From an uncultured Mucilaginibacter sp. (GTDB lineage: Bacteria > Bacteroidota > Bacteroidia > Sphingobacteriales > Sphingobacteriaceae), in the NCBI RefSeq assembly GCF_946479965.1, contig NZ_CAMLHX010000018.1, positions 1 through 64,000 on the forward strand: DNA of 64,000 nucleotides. Reading direction: 5' to 3'. Made by a program: the position numbers and the translations under genes. The notes beneath the pieces are model-generated. The model worked only from the letters and a program-made list of their open reading frames with translations. It did no database searches and was not told the origin of the DNA. This document shows, in pieces, positions 26,012-36,298 of the stretch. Each line of letters begins with the position of its first letter. Within the stretch, counting starts at the first letter, position 1.

Positions 26012-29000
26012 TTGAGCGGGATTTTTACTGGTAGGTATGTTTTAGCATTGTTTATAATTGCCGCACTTTTCGGTATAGGAAATGCCTTTGCCCAGCAAAC
26101 CCCATTAAGCAAACCCGACTCGGTAGTTATAAAAGTTCCGTACAATTACAAGCCTACCAATAACAGCCTTTCGCGCAAGGGGATATTTGACCCCGACCCC
26201 CCCGGCCTTACCCGCACAATAGAGTATGATGTTGCTACCAGTCGCTATGTAATGTATGAGCGCGTTGGTAATTTGCTGTACCGGCCACCGGTTTATCTCT
26301 CGTTTTCAGAATACCTTAAGTTAAAGCAACAGGAGGAAAAAAGGACCTATTTTAGAAAGCTGACGGATAATTATGCTTATCAATCGCAACAGCCGGGTTT
26401 TTTACCCCAGATAAAGGTGCGCAGTCAAACGTTCGCCAAAATATTTGGCAACAACGTAATTGATATCCGTCCGCAGGGCTCGGCTGAGGCTATTATGTCG
26501 GGTCAGATCAATAACAATCAGAACCCGTTGTTTAACACCCGGCAGCGCAAGCAATTCAACTTTAATTTTGATCAGCGTATCCAGCTTAACGTAACGGGTA
26601 ACATAGGTGATAAACTGAAAATTGCCACCAACTACAATACCGACGCGCAGTTTCAGTTTGACAACCAGTTTAAACTGGAATACAAGGGCCACGCCGATGA
26701 AATTATCCAGGAAATACAAGCGGGAACGGTAAGCATGCCGCTGCCCACCACCTTGATAACCGGTACACAGGCTTTGTTTGGTATCCGCACTAAATTGAAG
26801 TTTGGCAGGCTGGGCGTAACCAGCGTGTTTTCGCAGCAGCGCTCGCAATCGCGGACACTTACTATAAGCAATGGCTCGCAGCAAGGCGAGATCAATTTGG
26901 TAGCGTCAGATTACGAGGCCAACAAGCACTATTTCCTGTCGCAGTATTTCCGCGATACTTACAATAAATCGTTGGCTAATATTCCGCTCAACGGTTCCGG
27001 AGTTAATATTACCCGTATTGAGGTTTGGGTGACCAACAGGACCAACTCAACCACCGATTCAAGGGACGTGTTGGGTTTGCTTGACCTTGGCGAGAATAAG
27101 CCTTACGCTACGCCACTTGTACAGGGCGGGCCTGGTTATTCGCCTTTACCCTCTGGTTTTTTGGGACCAATTGCAGCGCAGCAATCTAACTCGCTTTTAC
27201 AGAATTTACCGGCGGGTGCCCGCCAAACCAACGACCCCACCAACTCGTTGGCCAATTACTTTGCAGCTAATGGCGGTACGGACAACTATGCCAAGCTTAC
27301 CTACGCCCGTAAGCTTACCACCAAAGAATTTACGCTGCAATCGCAGTTGGGCTATATATCGCTCAACTATCCTTTAAATAATGATGAGGTACTTGCCGTG
27401 GCCTTTCAGTACACTTACAACGGCGTGCAGTACCAGGTGGGTGAGTTCTCAACCGATATTCCTGTTGATCCGGCGCAGCCGAAAGTGTTGTACCTAAAGC
27501 TGGTAAAAAACACGCTGCTTAAAACTAAACTTCCTACCTGGAAGCTGATGATGAAGAATATCTACTCGCTTAACGCGTACCAGATAAGCCCGCAAAACTT
27601 TAAGCTGCGTATTGCCCGCTTGGATGATAAGACCAGCGTTGAGAAACCTGTAATGGAGGAAGGGCAGAATACCAACGGTAAATTATGGCTACAGCTTACG
27701 GGGTTGGATAATTTAAGTCAGCAGAACGAAAAACGACCGGATGGCTACTTTGATTTTTTAGAGGGTATAACCATTGATTCACAAAACGGGCGAATTGTCT
27801 TTCCGGTATTAGAGCCTTTCGGCTCTGACCTTGCCGCGAAATTTAATCCCGGTGAAACCGACCTGATCAAGCGTTACGTTTACCAGCAGTTGTATGATTC
27901 TACAAAAACGGTGGCGCAGCAATTCTTCCCGCAGTTAAACCGGTATGCCATAAAGGGCACTTACTCAGCGCAGGGCGGCGGTGGTACCTATCAGCTTAAC
28001 GCCACTAATATTCCGCAGGGCTCGGTAGTTGTTTCCGCAGGGGCCACCAAGTTGGCAGAGGGCACTGATTATACCATTGATTATAATTCGGGCCGTATCA
28101 CTATCATCAATGGAGCGTTACTTTCATCTGGTCAGCCCATCACAGTAAACCTGGAAAATAATGAGCTTTTCGGTGTGCAGCAAAAATCCTTATACGGCGC
28201 ACGGTTTGATTATCGCCTGAACAATAAACTGGCGCTGGGCGGTACAATTATGCACCTTACGGAGCAACCCATTTCGCAAAATGAAGCTATTGGTGCCGAA
28301 TCCATCTCTAACACCATATGGGGTTTGGACGTCAATTACAGTTCGGAATCGCGCTTTTTAACCCGTATGGTTGATAAGCTCCCATTCCTGACAACCAAAG
28401 CGCCATCATCAGTTAATTTCAGCGGGGAATTTGCTCAGCTTTTACCCGGCAGCCCAAGTGTTTTAAGTTATGCAGGTGCACGTAACGGTACATCATATCT
28501 GGATGATTTTGAGAACAGCCAGTCTATTATTGACGTAAAAGCCGCTAATGCGTGGCAACTTTCGGGTACACCACGCATGTTTCCGGAAGCGAGTCTGTTC
28601 AATAATTTAGCCTACGGATACAATCGTGCCCGTTTGGCCTTTTATAACATCGACCCGATATTTTATACTTCAAGTAATATCCCCATTTCGCGTGCGCAGT
28701 TATCTAACCATTACGTAAGGCAGATCTTTCAAACAGAGGTGTTTCCTTACAAGCAATCAGTTACGGGGCAACCCCTGGCTGTTGCCACGTTAGATCTGGC
28801 TTTTTATCCAACTATCCGTGGTCCGTATAACTATGCCACAACCGGCATTAACCCCGACGGTACGCTGCAAAATCCAAAGTCGCGTTGGGGTGGTATCTAT
28901 CGCGGTATTCCCATTACAGATTTCCAATCGCTCAACGTGCAATACATTGAGTTTTGGGTGATGGATCCCTTTATTTATAAACCGCAATCGCAGGGTGGCG

Positions 29001-32000
29001 ATCTATACGTTAACCTCGGCAGCACATCAGAAGACGTGCTGAAAGACGGACGCAAAAGTTTGGAAAACGGCCTGCCCGCCAACGGAGATTACAGTACAGT
29101 TGACAATACCGTTTGGGGCCGCGTAACCCGTACGCAGCCGGTTATTAACGCTTTTGATAGTAACCCTACATCACGGTCATTGCAGGATATAGGTTTGGAT
29201 GGGTTAAATGACGCTGATGAGCGTACCAACTTTGCCAATGCTATACAGCAAATACAGGGGCAGGTAAGTGCAGGGGCCGCTGCCGCATTTAACAATGACC
29301 CATCATCGGACGATTTTCAGTATTATTTGGGTGCTAATCAAGACCAGGCAGGCGCGGGTATACTCTCTCGTTATAGCCGGTATAATGGCAATGAGAGCAA
29401 CTCAAAAACCGCAGAGCAATCGCAGGCCGAATTAGGGCTGCCCACATCGGCATCAACCTCTTTGCCGGATGGTGAAGATATTGACCGCGATAATAACATG
29501 AGTCAGGACGATCAGTACTTTCAATACAAGGTATCTATGCGGCCTGCTGATTTAGTAGTGGGGCAAAACTTTGTTAATGACAAGCTTACATCGCAGGTAA
29601 AACTGGCTGATGGCACTACGCAGCCTGTAACCTGGTATCAGTTTCGTATTCCCGTTACATCTTATCAATTTGCCGTTGGCGGTATACAAGATTTTAAGGC
29701 CATCCGCTATATGCGTATGTTCATGACCAATTTTGCCGATACAGCCGTTCTGCGTTTCGCAACAATGGAGCTGGTTAGGGGAGATTGGCGCGCGTTCAAC
29801 ACCGAAAATAATCCTGCTAATGTTATTGCTGATGTGGCTTTAAATAACCCGCCGCTTGATAATTCGACCTTTGCTGTGCAAACCGTAAATATTGAAGAGA
29901 ACGGCAAGCGCGTACCCATCCCTTACGTGGTGCCGCCCGGTATACAGCGCCAGCGCGATTACAATAACCTGCAGATCAATAGCCAATTAAATGAGCAATC
30001 GCTGTCGCAAACGGTAACCAACCTTACTGACGGTTATTCAAGGGCATCATTTAAAACTTTTTATAATGATTTGCGCCGCTATAATCATTTGCAAATGTTT
30101 ATTCATGCGGAAGCGGTACCTCAAAACAACCTGCGCGATGGTGAGTTAAGCGCGTTTGTACGTTTAGGAACAGATTACCAGAACAATTTTTACGAATACG
30201 AGATCCCACTTGTAGTAACGCAACCCGGCAGCACTAACCCGAGCAGCATTTGGCCCGCCGATAACGAGCTGGATATTGATCTGAGCATATTAACTGATGC
30301 CAAACTGGCGCGTAACAACGCAAAATACCAAGGCATACCATGGCCGGTAAACAGGCCTTTTACTTACTCCAACGGGCGCAACCGCATTACCATAATGGGG
30401 GTGCCTGATCTGAGTCGTTTACGCACCATTATGCTGGGTGTGCGCAATCCATATAAAGGAAACTCGCCTACCGGGGTTGACGATGGGCTACCCAAAGCCG
30501 GCATAGTCTGGTTTGATGAGTTGAGGCTTACCGACTTTAAAACCAAAAAAGGTTTTGCGGCAACGGCCCGGGTCGATCTTAAACTGGCAGATGTTGCGGT
30601 GGTAACAGTTGCAGGTAGTAAATCAACTGCAGGCTTCGGCGCGCTGGATTCTAAACTGCAGGAACGATCATTAAATGATAACCAGGCTTATGACATATCT
30701 GCGAGTATGGATATAGGCAGGTTTTTTCCTGAAAAATCAGGGATAAAGATTCCCACCTATGTAAATCTTTCATCGCAGGTGAGCACACCAATGTATGATC
30801 CCGGTCAGCCGGATATCTTATTAAAACAATCATTAGCTGCTGCTACAACGGAACACCAGCGCGACTCGATAAAAACAGTATCCGAAGACTATACAAAACG
30901 GCGCAGCATTAATTTTACTAATGTGCATAAAGAGCGCACCGACCCTACAGCGTTGGTACATTTGTGGGATATTGAGAATTTTAACGTAAGCTACGCTTTT
31001 ACAGAATACCTGCACCGCGACTTTATAACGGAGAACAATGTGGAGCGAACTTATACCGGCGCTTTCGCTTACAACTACGCTAATCAGCCCAAATATATTA
31101 GTCCGCTGGCTAAGGCTATAAAAAGCAATCCATTGGCTTTACTGCGCGATATCAATTTTAGTCCGGTGCCTTCGCGGCTTAACTTTAGTATGAACTTTAA
31201 CCGGTTTTACGCCGAGAACTCGTTGCGTAACACGGATCGTGACAACCCGACACCCATACCCACCAACTTTAATAAAAATTTCAACATTGTGCGTATTTAT
31301 GGGATAGGGTGGAACCTGACCAAATCATTAACCATGGACCTGGATGCCACCAATTTATCGGTAGTTGACGAGCCCTATGGGCGTATAACGGGTTTAAAGC
31401 GCGATACACTTTGGGAGAATATAAAAAAACTGGGCCGTACCACTAACTACAATCACAATTTAAGTTTGAATTACACAGCGCCAATAAACAAGATACCCGG
31501 ACTTGATTGGACTACCATGATAGTGCATTACCAAACGCATTTTGATTGGCAGGCGCAGCCTTTGTTCGGCATTAAAGATCCGCAGCTAAACGTGGGCAAT
31601 ACTATCCAAAACGCCCGCACTATTCAACTTACTCCCTCACTTGATTTTACGCGGCTGTATAGTAAGTTTTCTGCATACAGGGATAGGCAGAAGCCCGATT
31701 TTGAAGGTAAAGGCATCGCCGATTTCTTTATGGGGGCCTTGTTCAGCATAAAAAATATAAGTGGCACGTATACCAATACAAAGGGTACATTCCTGCCGGG
31801 ATATCTGCCGCAATCCAATGTTTTTGGTCAGGATTTTACCTATGATGCGCCCGGCTTAGGTTTCCTTTTAGGCAGCCAGGCTGATCTGCGCGAAAAAGCG
31901 ATAGCCAACGGCTGGCTGTCAAAAAATACGTTGCAAAATCAGTTGTACGTTAAAACCTTTTACGAGGACCTGCGTCTTAAAGCGACGGTTGAACCCATAC

Positions 32001-33076
32001 GCGACCTGCGCATACAGTTGTCATCCTTCAAAACCCAGAACCGAAATTATCAAACCAACTTTAAATATTCTGATGTAACAGGCGGGTTTGAAAACATGGC
32101 GGCAATTACCGCCGGCGACTACAATATTTCTTTCTTCTCGCTGGCTACCGCGTTCTCGTCTCCTTCCGGGGTTGAGAATATTTCGGCGCCATTTTTAAAA
32201 TTTTTAGATAACCGGGCAGCCATTTCAAAACGCCTGGGTGCTCAAAACCCAAATTCGACAGGAACAAACGCGGCCGGTTTTGCTGATGGTTATGGCCCTA
32301 ACGCGCAAAACGTGTTGGTGCCGGCTTTTTTGGCGGCTATTACGGGCAAAGATCCATCAGGCGCTAATTTGAGCCAGTTTCCGTCCATACCCATTCCTAA
32401 CTGGCAAATTACGTACGGCGGTTTAAGCAGAATACCTTTTATGCAGGAGATATTTGATTCGTTCGATTTGCGGCATGGCTACCAATCTACTTACATGGTA
32501 AGCAATTACAGTAGCCTGCTGCAATACCAGGAAACCGGCGGAAACGCCGTTTCGCGCGATGTTAATAACGACTTTTTGCCCCGCTATCAGTTTGGGCAGA
32601 TAAGTATATACGAGCAGTTTGTGCCCTTGCTTGGTGCAGATATGCGCTTTAAGAATAATGTAACAGCTAATTTTGAATACAGGCAAAGCCGAATATTAAG
32701 TTTAAGCATGGCTAACAGTCAGCTTACTCAGCAAAATGAGAAAGTGGTAATTTTTGGGATGGGCTATAAAACCCGCAACTTCAGGTTCCCGTTTGGTTTG
32801 TTCAGAAACACTATCCTGAAAAACGACCTTAACTTTAAACTGGATTTTGCGCTGCGCGATAACAAAACGCTGATCTACCGTGCAGATGTGCAAGCCGCTC
32901 AGATTTCATCAGGCGCGCAAAACATAACCTACAGGCCATCTATAGATTATACTATAAGTCAGCGGTTTAACATGACACTGTTTTACGATTCAAACCTTAC
33001 CAAGCCATATACTTCGCAATCATTCAATACCTCGTTCACCAACTTTGGAGTTAATTTAAAGTTGCTGTTGCAGTAG
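26012..33076 (+). CDS. sprA: Type IX secretion system outer-membrane translocon SprA/Sov
   Basis: 2354 aa, the very large size typical of SprA, the 36-strand beta-barrel through which T9SS cargo crosses the outer membrane. Begins with a signal peptide (VLALFIIAALFGIGNAFAQ). SprA-like segments run through the chain, for example FGNNVIDIRPQGSAEAIMSG, ARNGTSYLDDFENSQ, GIVWFDELRLTDF, SGKNISGTYT-like barrel strands and a C-terminal strand ending NTSFTNFGVNLKLLLQ. No ATG precedes the signal peptide; a TTG at 26012 is the only sensible start and lies 4 nt after an ACTTTG box. No other T9SS genes are in the window. The gene has no internal stop or frameshift. Confidence 0.96.
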   Translation: MSGIFTGRYVLALFIIAALFGIGNAFAQQTPLSKPDSVVIKVPYNYKPTNNSLSRKGIFDPDPPGLTRTIEYDVATSRYVMYERVGNLLYRPPVYLSFSEYLKLKQQEEKRTYFRKLTDNYAYQSQQPGFLPQIKVRSQTFAKIFGNNVIDIRPQGSAEAIMSGQINNNQNPLFNTRQRKQFNFNFDQRIQLNVTGNIGDKLKIATNYNTDAQFQFDNQFKLEYKGHADEIIQEIQAGTVSMPLPTTLITGTQALFGIRTKLKFGRLGVTSVFSQQRSQSRTLTISNGSQQGEINLVASDYEANKHYFLSQYFRDTYNKSLANIPLNGSGVNITRIEVWVTNRTNSTTDSRDVLGLLDLGENKPYATPLVQGGPGYSPLPSGFLGPIAAQQSNSLLQNLPAGARQTNDPTNSLANYFAANGGTDNYAKLTYARKLTTKEFTLQSQLGYISLNYPLNNDEVLAVAFQYTYNGVQYQVGEFSTDIPVDPAQPKVLYLKLVKNTLLKTKLPTWKLMMKNIYSLNAYQISPQNFKLRIARLDDKTSVEKPVMEEGQNTNGKLWLQLTGLDNLSQQNEKRPDGYFDFLEGITIDSQNGRIVFPVLEPFGSDLAAKFNPGETDLIKRYVYQQLYDSTKTVAQQFFPQLNRYAIKGTYSAQGGGGTYQLNATNIPQGSVVVSAGATKLAEGTDYTIDYNSGRITIINGALLSSGQPITVNLENNELFGVQQKSLYGARFDYRLNNKLALGGTIMHLTEQPISQNEAIGAESISNTIWGLDVNYSSESRFLTRMVDKLPFLTTKAPSSVNFSGEFAQLLPGSPSVLSYAGARNGTSYLDDFENSQSIIDVKAANAWQLSGTPRMFPEASLFNNLAYGYNRARLAFYNIDPIFYTSSNIPISRAQLSNHYVRQIFQTEVFPYKQSVTGQPLAVATLDLAFYPTIRGPYNYATTGINPDGTLQNPKSRWGGIYRGIPITDFQSLNVQYIEFWVMDPFIYKPQSQGGDLYVNLGSTSEDVLKDGRKSLENGLPANGDYSTVDNTVWGRVTRTQPVINAFDSNPTSRSLQDIGLDGLNDADERTNFANAIQQIQGQVSAGAAAAFNNDPSSDDFQYYLGANQDQAGAGILSRYSRYNGNESNSKTAEQSQAELGLPTSASTSLPDGEDIDRDNNMSQDDQYFQYKVSMRPADLVVGQNFVNDKLTSQVKLADGTTQPVTWYQFRIPVTSYQFAVGGIQDFKAIRYMRMFMTNFADTAVLRFATMELVRGDWRAFNTENNPANVIADVALNNPPLDNSTFAVQTVNIEENGKRVPIPYVVPPGIQRQRDYNNLQINSQLNEQSLSQTVTNLTDGYSRASFKTFYNDLRRYNHLQMFIHAEAVPQNNLRDGELSAFVRLGTDYQNNFYEYEIPLVVTQPGSTNPSSIWPADNELDIDLSILTDAKLARNNAKYQGIPWPVNRPFTYSNGRNRITIMGVPDLSRLRTIMLGVRNPYKGNSPTGVDDGLPKAGIVWFDELRLTDFKTKKGFAATARVDLKLADVAVVTVAGSKSTAGFGALDSKLQERSLNDNQAYDISASMDIGRFFPEKSGIKIPTYVNLSSQVSTPMYDPGQPDILLKQSLAAATTEHQRDSIKTVSEDYTKRRSINFTNVHKERTDPTALVHLWDIENFNVSYAFTEYLHRDFITENNVERTYTGAFAYNYANQPKYISPLAKAIKSNPLALLRDINFSPVPSRLNFSMNFNRFYAENSLRNTDRDNPTPIPTNFNKNFNIVRIYGIGWNLTKSLTMDLDATNLSVVDEPYGRITGLKRDTLWENIKKLGRTTNYNHNLSLNYTAPINKIPGLDWTTMIVHYQTHFDWQAQPLFGIKDPQLNVGNTIQNARTIQLTPSLDFTRLYSKFSAYRDRQKPDFEGKGIADFFMGALFSIKNISGTYTNTKGTFLPGYLPQSNVFGQDFTYDAPGLGFLLGSQADLREKAIANGWLSKNTLQNQLYVKTFYEDLRLKATVEPIRDLRIQLSSFKTQNRNYQTNFKYSDVTGGFENMAAITAGDYNISFFSLATAFSSPSGVENISAPFLKFLDNRAAISKRLGAQNPNSTGTNAAGFADGYGPNAQNVLVPAFLAAITGKDPSGANLSQFPSIPIPNWQITYGGLSRIPFMQEIFDSFDLRHGYQSTYMVSNYSSLLQYQETGGNAVSRDVNNDFLPRYQFGQISIYEQFVPLLGADMRFKNNVTANFEYRQSRILSLSMANSQLTQQNEKVVIFGMGYKTRNFRFPFGLFRNTILKNDLNFKLDFALRDNKTLIYRADVQAAQISSGAQNITYRPSIDYTISQRFNMTLFYDSNLTKPYTSQSFNTSFTNFGVNLKLLLQ

Positions 33077-33397
33077 GTAAAAATCGCTGTGATTGAGGGG
33101 GGCGAAAGTCGCGATAGCTACTGGGCCGCGACTATGCATGGTGCTTTCTTGCTGCGGTCGCATCTGTCAATTGCAATACTTTAGCTGTTGCAAGACCTGT
33201 ATAGTTTGGGTGGTTTTTCAGCGATTTGATAATCAGTAACTTAACTAGCTTTTACAGCTAAACTTCCTGACGAATAAGTGTGTTGCAAAGTGTTGCATCC
33301 TATTTTTGTAAAATACTTATAACTAACCATTTACATAAAAATGCTGTTGCAAGTGTTGCAATTGTTGCTTATATTTTCTGCAACAGCATCAATGCAG
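33077..33397. other. Gene-free convergent gap after sprA
   Basis: 321 nt between the convergent sprA and SirB1-like genes. The first half holds a 7-bp inverted repeat (AGTCGCG 33107-33113 with CGCGACT 33127-33133) without a T tail and a lone TGTTGCAA at 33186-33193; the second half is the repeat element described separately. I see no ORF, tRNA or strong terminator. Confidence 0.6.
33225..33385. repeat. Copy 2 of the ~161-bp intergenic GTTGC-rich element
   Basis: Gap-free match to 6969-7129 with the same spacing from TTTGATA (33225) through TTTTACAGCTAAA (33250) to the closing GCAACA (33380-33385). Both ends are well conserved and the middle (about 33299-33340) differs. It ends 12 nt beyond the stop codon of the minus-strand gene at 33398, the same placement as copy 1. 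Confidence 0.75.
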
Positions 33398-34255
33398 TTA
33401 ATCCAAAATATTCAATAATTCATTTAATTCATTCACCTTATCCGGTGCGCTCAAATGCTCGTAAGAGCTGATGAGGTTGCGCAGAATGCGGCGCACGATA
33501 TCGGTGTTGGAGCAGGGCTCGTAAAACTGCTTATCAAAGTTCAGGTTCAGTTGTTTCAGGAACATGTCCACATCCCTGCGGCCAAAAATGAAGCCTTTAT
33601 TAAACGCATTAATATAGAACAATACGCCGCCTTCCATTTCGCTTTGCTGGCTTTCATCCATATAAGCCAGTATAAAATGCTGCGGCAGGTTAACGCCATA
33701 AACGGGAATATCCAGTTTTTGCGCTACAATAGAGTATATGCTGGCCAGCATTATCTGGTTGCCCTTTTTGGTCTCGAGCACCTGGTTAAGGTAACTGTTC
33801 TGCGGATCCTGGTGGTTGGTGGTATTGCCGCTAAAGCCGTGCAGATGGTAAAAAACGTGATTAATAAGCTTAACCTGCTCAACCGGGCTGGCTTCGTTCA
33901 TCATTTGTATCCACACATCGCGCTTAATGGCTTCTATCTGATTGATCAGTTTTTGCTCGTCGAGGTCGGGGTATTGGTAACGGTTAATTACAAGTATGCC
34001 TTGCAGCAGATCAAATGATCCGCTTTGATGCCACAGCTTCAAATCGGTTTTTAAAATCCCGAATTGGATCTCGTGTACCAGGTTGGCAATGCGCTCCTGT
34101 AAAATGGGATCAAAAGCCTGCTCAAAGGCGCCTTCTAAATACTCGATAGCTTCGCTGCCGTACGACAACAATTTATCGTGTACGTGGTTGTATATTTCCT
34201 GATCTGGATCATCCAACAGGCGTATAAGGGAATTTACTTCTGTTTGATTTATCAT
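33398..34255 (-). CDS. SirB1/transglutaminase-like conserved protein
   Basis: 285 aa, cytoplasmic. The middle (about 90-190) matches the SirB1/transglutaminase-like fold: INHVFYHLHGFSGNTTNHQDP, SYLNQVLETKKGNQIMLAS, VYGVNLPQHFILAY. The catalytic Cys of true transglutaminases is not evident, as in most SirB1 relatives. The C-terminal part (KGFIFGRRDVDMFLKQLNL) is the family's second conserved block. Function not established. Divergent from the methyltransferase gene with a 40-nt gap, and its 3' end is followed by the repeat element. Confidence 0.8.
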   Translation of the reverse strand: MINQTEVNSLIRLLDDPDQEIYNHVHDKLLSYGSEAIEYLEGAFEQAFDPILQERIANLVHEIQFGILKTDLKLWHQSGSFDLLQGILVINRYQYPDLDEQKLINQIEAIKRDVWIQMMNEASPVEQVKLINHVFYHLHGFSGNTTNHQDPQNSYLNQVLETKKGNQIMLASIYSIVAQKLDIPVYGVNLPQHFILAYMDESQQSEMEGGVLFYINAFNKGFIFGRRDVDMFLKQLNLNFDKQFYEPCSNTDIVRRILRNLISSYEHLSAPDKVNELNELLNILD

Positions 34256-34295
34256 CTATACCGCTAAAATACTAAGGTTTGTATAATTTTACAAC

Positions 34296-35081
34296 ATGTT
34301 CAATATAAGGTTCGGGTTTGACTACCTTTTGTACCGCTTAAAAGCAAAAACCAGGCATGGCCTGCATTCGCCCTTTGTTTACCGTTTGGTTGATAAAGTT
34401 ATATACGATTATAATGCCAAAAAAGTATATGATGAGGTAGAGGCCATTCGTCAAGATTTACTCGCTGATGACCGGATGATAACCGTTACCGACCTTGGCG
34501 CAGGGTCGCATGTTAATAACAACAAACAAAAGCGGGTAGGGGATATCGCCAAAAACGCGCTTAAGCCACCGCCACTTGCACAATTACTGTATCGCCTCGC
34601 GGCCGACGCGCAGCCTGATAATATTATAGAACTGGGTACATGTTTGGGCACTACATCGGTTTACCTGCAAAAAGCAGCACCGCAGGCAAAAGTTTACACA
34701 TTAGAAGGTTGCCCGCAAACAGCCGGCGTGGCTAAGGAAAGTTTCGCAAACGCTAACACAGATAATATCCAATTGGTAATTGGCAATTTTGACGATACCC
34801 TGCCGGATGTTATTGAAGGTTTAGATAAACTGGACTTTGTATTTGTTGATGGCAACCACCGCAAGGATGCCACCCTGAAGTATTTTGAATGGTGCTTGCC
34901 CAAGGTGCATGGAGGTACCCTGCTAATATTTGATGACATTTACTGGAGCGAAGGTATGAAAGAAGCCTGGAGCGAAATTAAAGCGCACTCGGAGGTAACA
35001 GTAACGGTTGATCTGTTTTGGATAGGCTTGGTGTACTTTAGAAAAGAGCAAGTGAAGGAGGATTTTGTTATTAGGTATTAG
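34296..35081 (+). CDS. Class I SAM-dependent methyltransferase (O-methyltransferase-like)
   Basis: 261 aa. SAM-binding motif I is NIIELGTCLGTTSVYL; motif II-like acidic residue in VYTLEGCP; motif post-III in KLDFVFVDGNHRKDATLKYF, with GGTLLIFDDIYWSEGM as the downstream strand and metal-site region, resembling Methyltransf_24/catechol O-methyltransferase-type enzymes. Substrate unknown. Convergent with the BamA-like gene across a 17-bp inverted repeat. Confidence 0.85.
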   Translation: MFNIRFGFDYLLYRLKAKTRHGLHSPFVYRLVDKVIYDYNAKKVYDEVEAIRQDLLADDRMITVTDLGAGSHVNNNKQKRVGDIAKNALKPPPLAQLLYRLAADAQPDNIIELGTCLGTTSVYLQKAAPQAKVYTLEGCPQTAGVAKESFANANTDNIQLVIGNFDDTLPDVIEGLDKLDFVFVDGNHRKDATLKYFEWCLPKVHGGTLLIFDDIYWSEGMKEAWSEIKAHSEVTVTVDLFWIGLVYFRKEQVKEDFVIRY

Positions 35082-35094
35082 ATAGATCATGGAT

Positions 35095-35141
35095 GATGGT
35101 TCATAGATCATAGTCACTATTACCATGATCTATGAACCATC
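35095..35141. repeat. 17-bp perfect inverted repeat in a convergent gap
   Basis: Arms 35095-35111 and 35125-35141 (GATGGTTCATAGATCAT and its complement) enclose 13 nt. Further ATAGATCAT/ATGATCTAT-type fragments lie beside it (35082-35093). There is no T tail on either strand, so it is more like a repeat remnant or mRNA 3'-end stabiliser than a classic terminator. Confidence 0.6.
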
Positions 35142-35155
35142 AACTATCAACTGAC

Positions 35156-36298
35156 TCAAAACGACTGCCCCAACGCTACGTACAACCCGCTGAGGCGCGT
35201 TTCGCCGGCAGGTTTTAGGCCAATACCATAATCAACACGTACAGCAAGGCCTTTCTCTAAATCAAAGAAGTAGCGCAAACCGCCGCCTAAATTAGGCTTG
35301 AGTTCAGCAAGAGAAAATTTGTCGCGAAAAACTTCGCCCATACCGGCAAACCCCGCTATACCAATACGCTCGGTTAAGCGATAACGCAGCTCGCCCTGCC
35401 CGGCCACCAGGTTACGGTCGCGGTAACGGCCACCGTAGTAGCCCCGCATTATTTCGTCGTTGCCCATTTGTGGCAACAGGTAAAATGGCGAAGCGCCGCC
35501 GGTAAGGCTTTGGCCCCGGGCGTTAATCCCTAAAATAAGTTTACTGCTTAGTTTTAAAAATTTGGAATATTCAACGTTTATCAGTCCGCCGTTATAGCCG
35601 TTGTTACCAAATACGCCTTTAATAGCTTTAAACTGCGCGGTAAGCATGGAGCCCTTCGTGGTATAAGTATTATTGTCGCGCGAATCATAGATCAGGCTCG
35701 GACCTAAAAATACTATCGGCCCGCCGTCCTTATCCTGAATGCCGGCACCTGTATCAAAAATGCCTCCCGGTGTTTTATTGTTGTATCTGTAATAATATAT
35801 CCCGCTTAAAAAGCCGATATACAAGTTCCGTTCTACCTGTTTTTCGGCAGCAAAGTCAATCCGTAATCGTTTTTCGTCTAACAGGTCGGCATCTCCCTTG
35901 CGGGTATTATTACCTATCCCGTAAAAGTTGGCCGGGAAATTTAAAAATGTTATTGCGGCTGTATAATGATATTTGTTTTGCGACGACCAATGATTGGTGC
36001 TCAGGTTAAACCTGTTTTGCCCCTTGGTGGTAATGGTGGCATAGGTATAAATGTTAGACACGCGTGTTTCGCGGTGCATGGTATCGGTATAAAAAGAATA
36101 TAAGCCTGCGCCACCTACTTCTACACCAGTTTCGGGAGCTGATGACAGTACAGGTATCAGCACAAACCCGCCGCGCTTGCTGGTGTCTTTTTCAAAATAC
36201 ATTTTGCGAATGAATTTTGGAATGATGCGCTGGGCCATAACCGGCTGAAGGCTTTTTGCTATAATAAGAACGGCGGCTATACTTACAATTTTCTTCAT
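35156..36298 (-). CDS. BamA/TamA-like outer-membrane beta-barrel (surface antigen domain)
   Basis: About 380 aa with a signal peptide (MKKIVSIAAVLIIAKSLQPVMA). The rest is a beta-barrel with the Omp85 'bacterial surface antigen' pattern: GGPIVFLGPSLIYDSRDNNT, LTAQFKAIKG, LPQMGNDEIMRGYYGGRYRD and a C-terminal strand ending LYVALGQSF. No POTRA domain fits in the ~60 residues before the barrel, so it is a single-barrel relative and not BamA itself. An in-frame ATG two codons upstream (36304) is also possible. Monocistronic. Confidence 0.82.
   Translation of the reverse strand: MKKIVSIAAVLIIAKSLQPVMAQRIIPKFIRKMYFEKDTSKRGGFVLIPVLSSAPETGVEVGGAGLYSFYTDTMHRETRVSNIYTYATITTKGQNRFNLSTNHWSSQNKYHYTAAITFLNFPANFYGIGNNTRKGDADLLDEKRLRIDFAAEKQVERNLYIGFLSGIYYYRYNNKTPGGIFDTGAGIQDKDGGPIVFLGPSLIYDSRDNNTYTTKGSMLTAQFKAIKGVFGNNGYNGGLINVEYSKFLKLSSKLILGINARGQSLTGGASPFYLLPQMGNDEIMRGYYGGRYRDRNLVAGQGELRYRLTERIGIAGFAGMGEVFRDKFSLAELKPNLGGGLRYFFDLEKGLAVRVDYGIGLKPAGETRLSGLYVALGQSF

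Noticed and set aside
25504..26145. 213-codon minus-strand frame opposite ruvA
   Set aside because: It is a shadow of ruvA and the sprA start. Its composition mirrors the plus-strand reading, and it has no recognisable motif or promoter.
33455..34018. 187-codon plus-strand frame opposite the SirB1-like gene
   Set aside because: Antisense shadow; the minus-strand product has conserved SirB1 features while this one has none.
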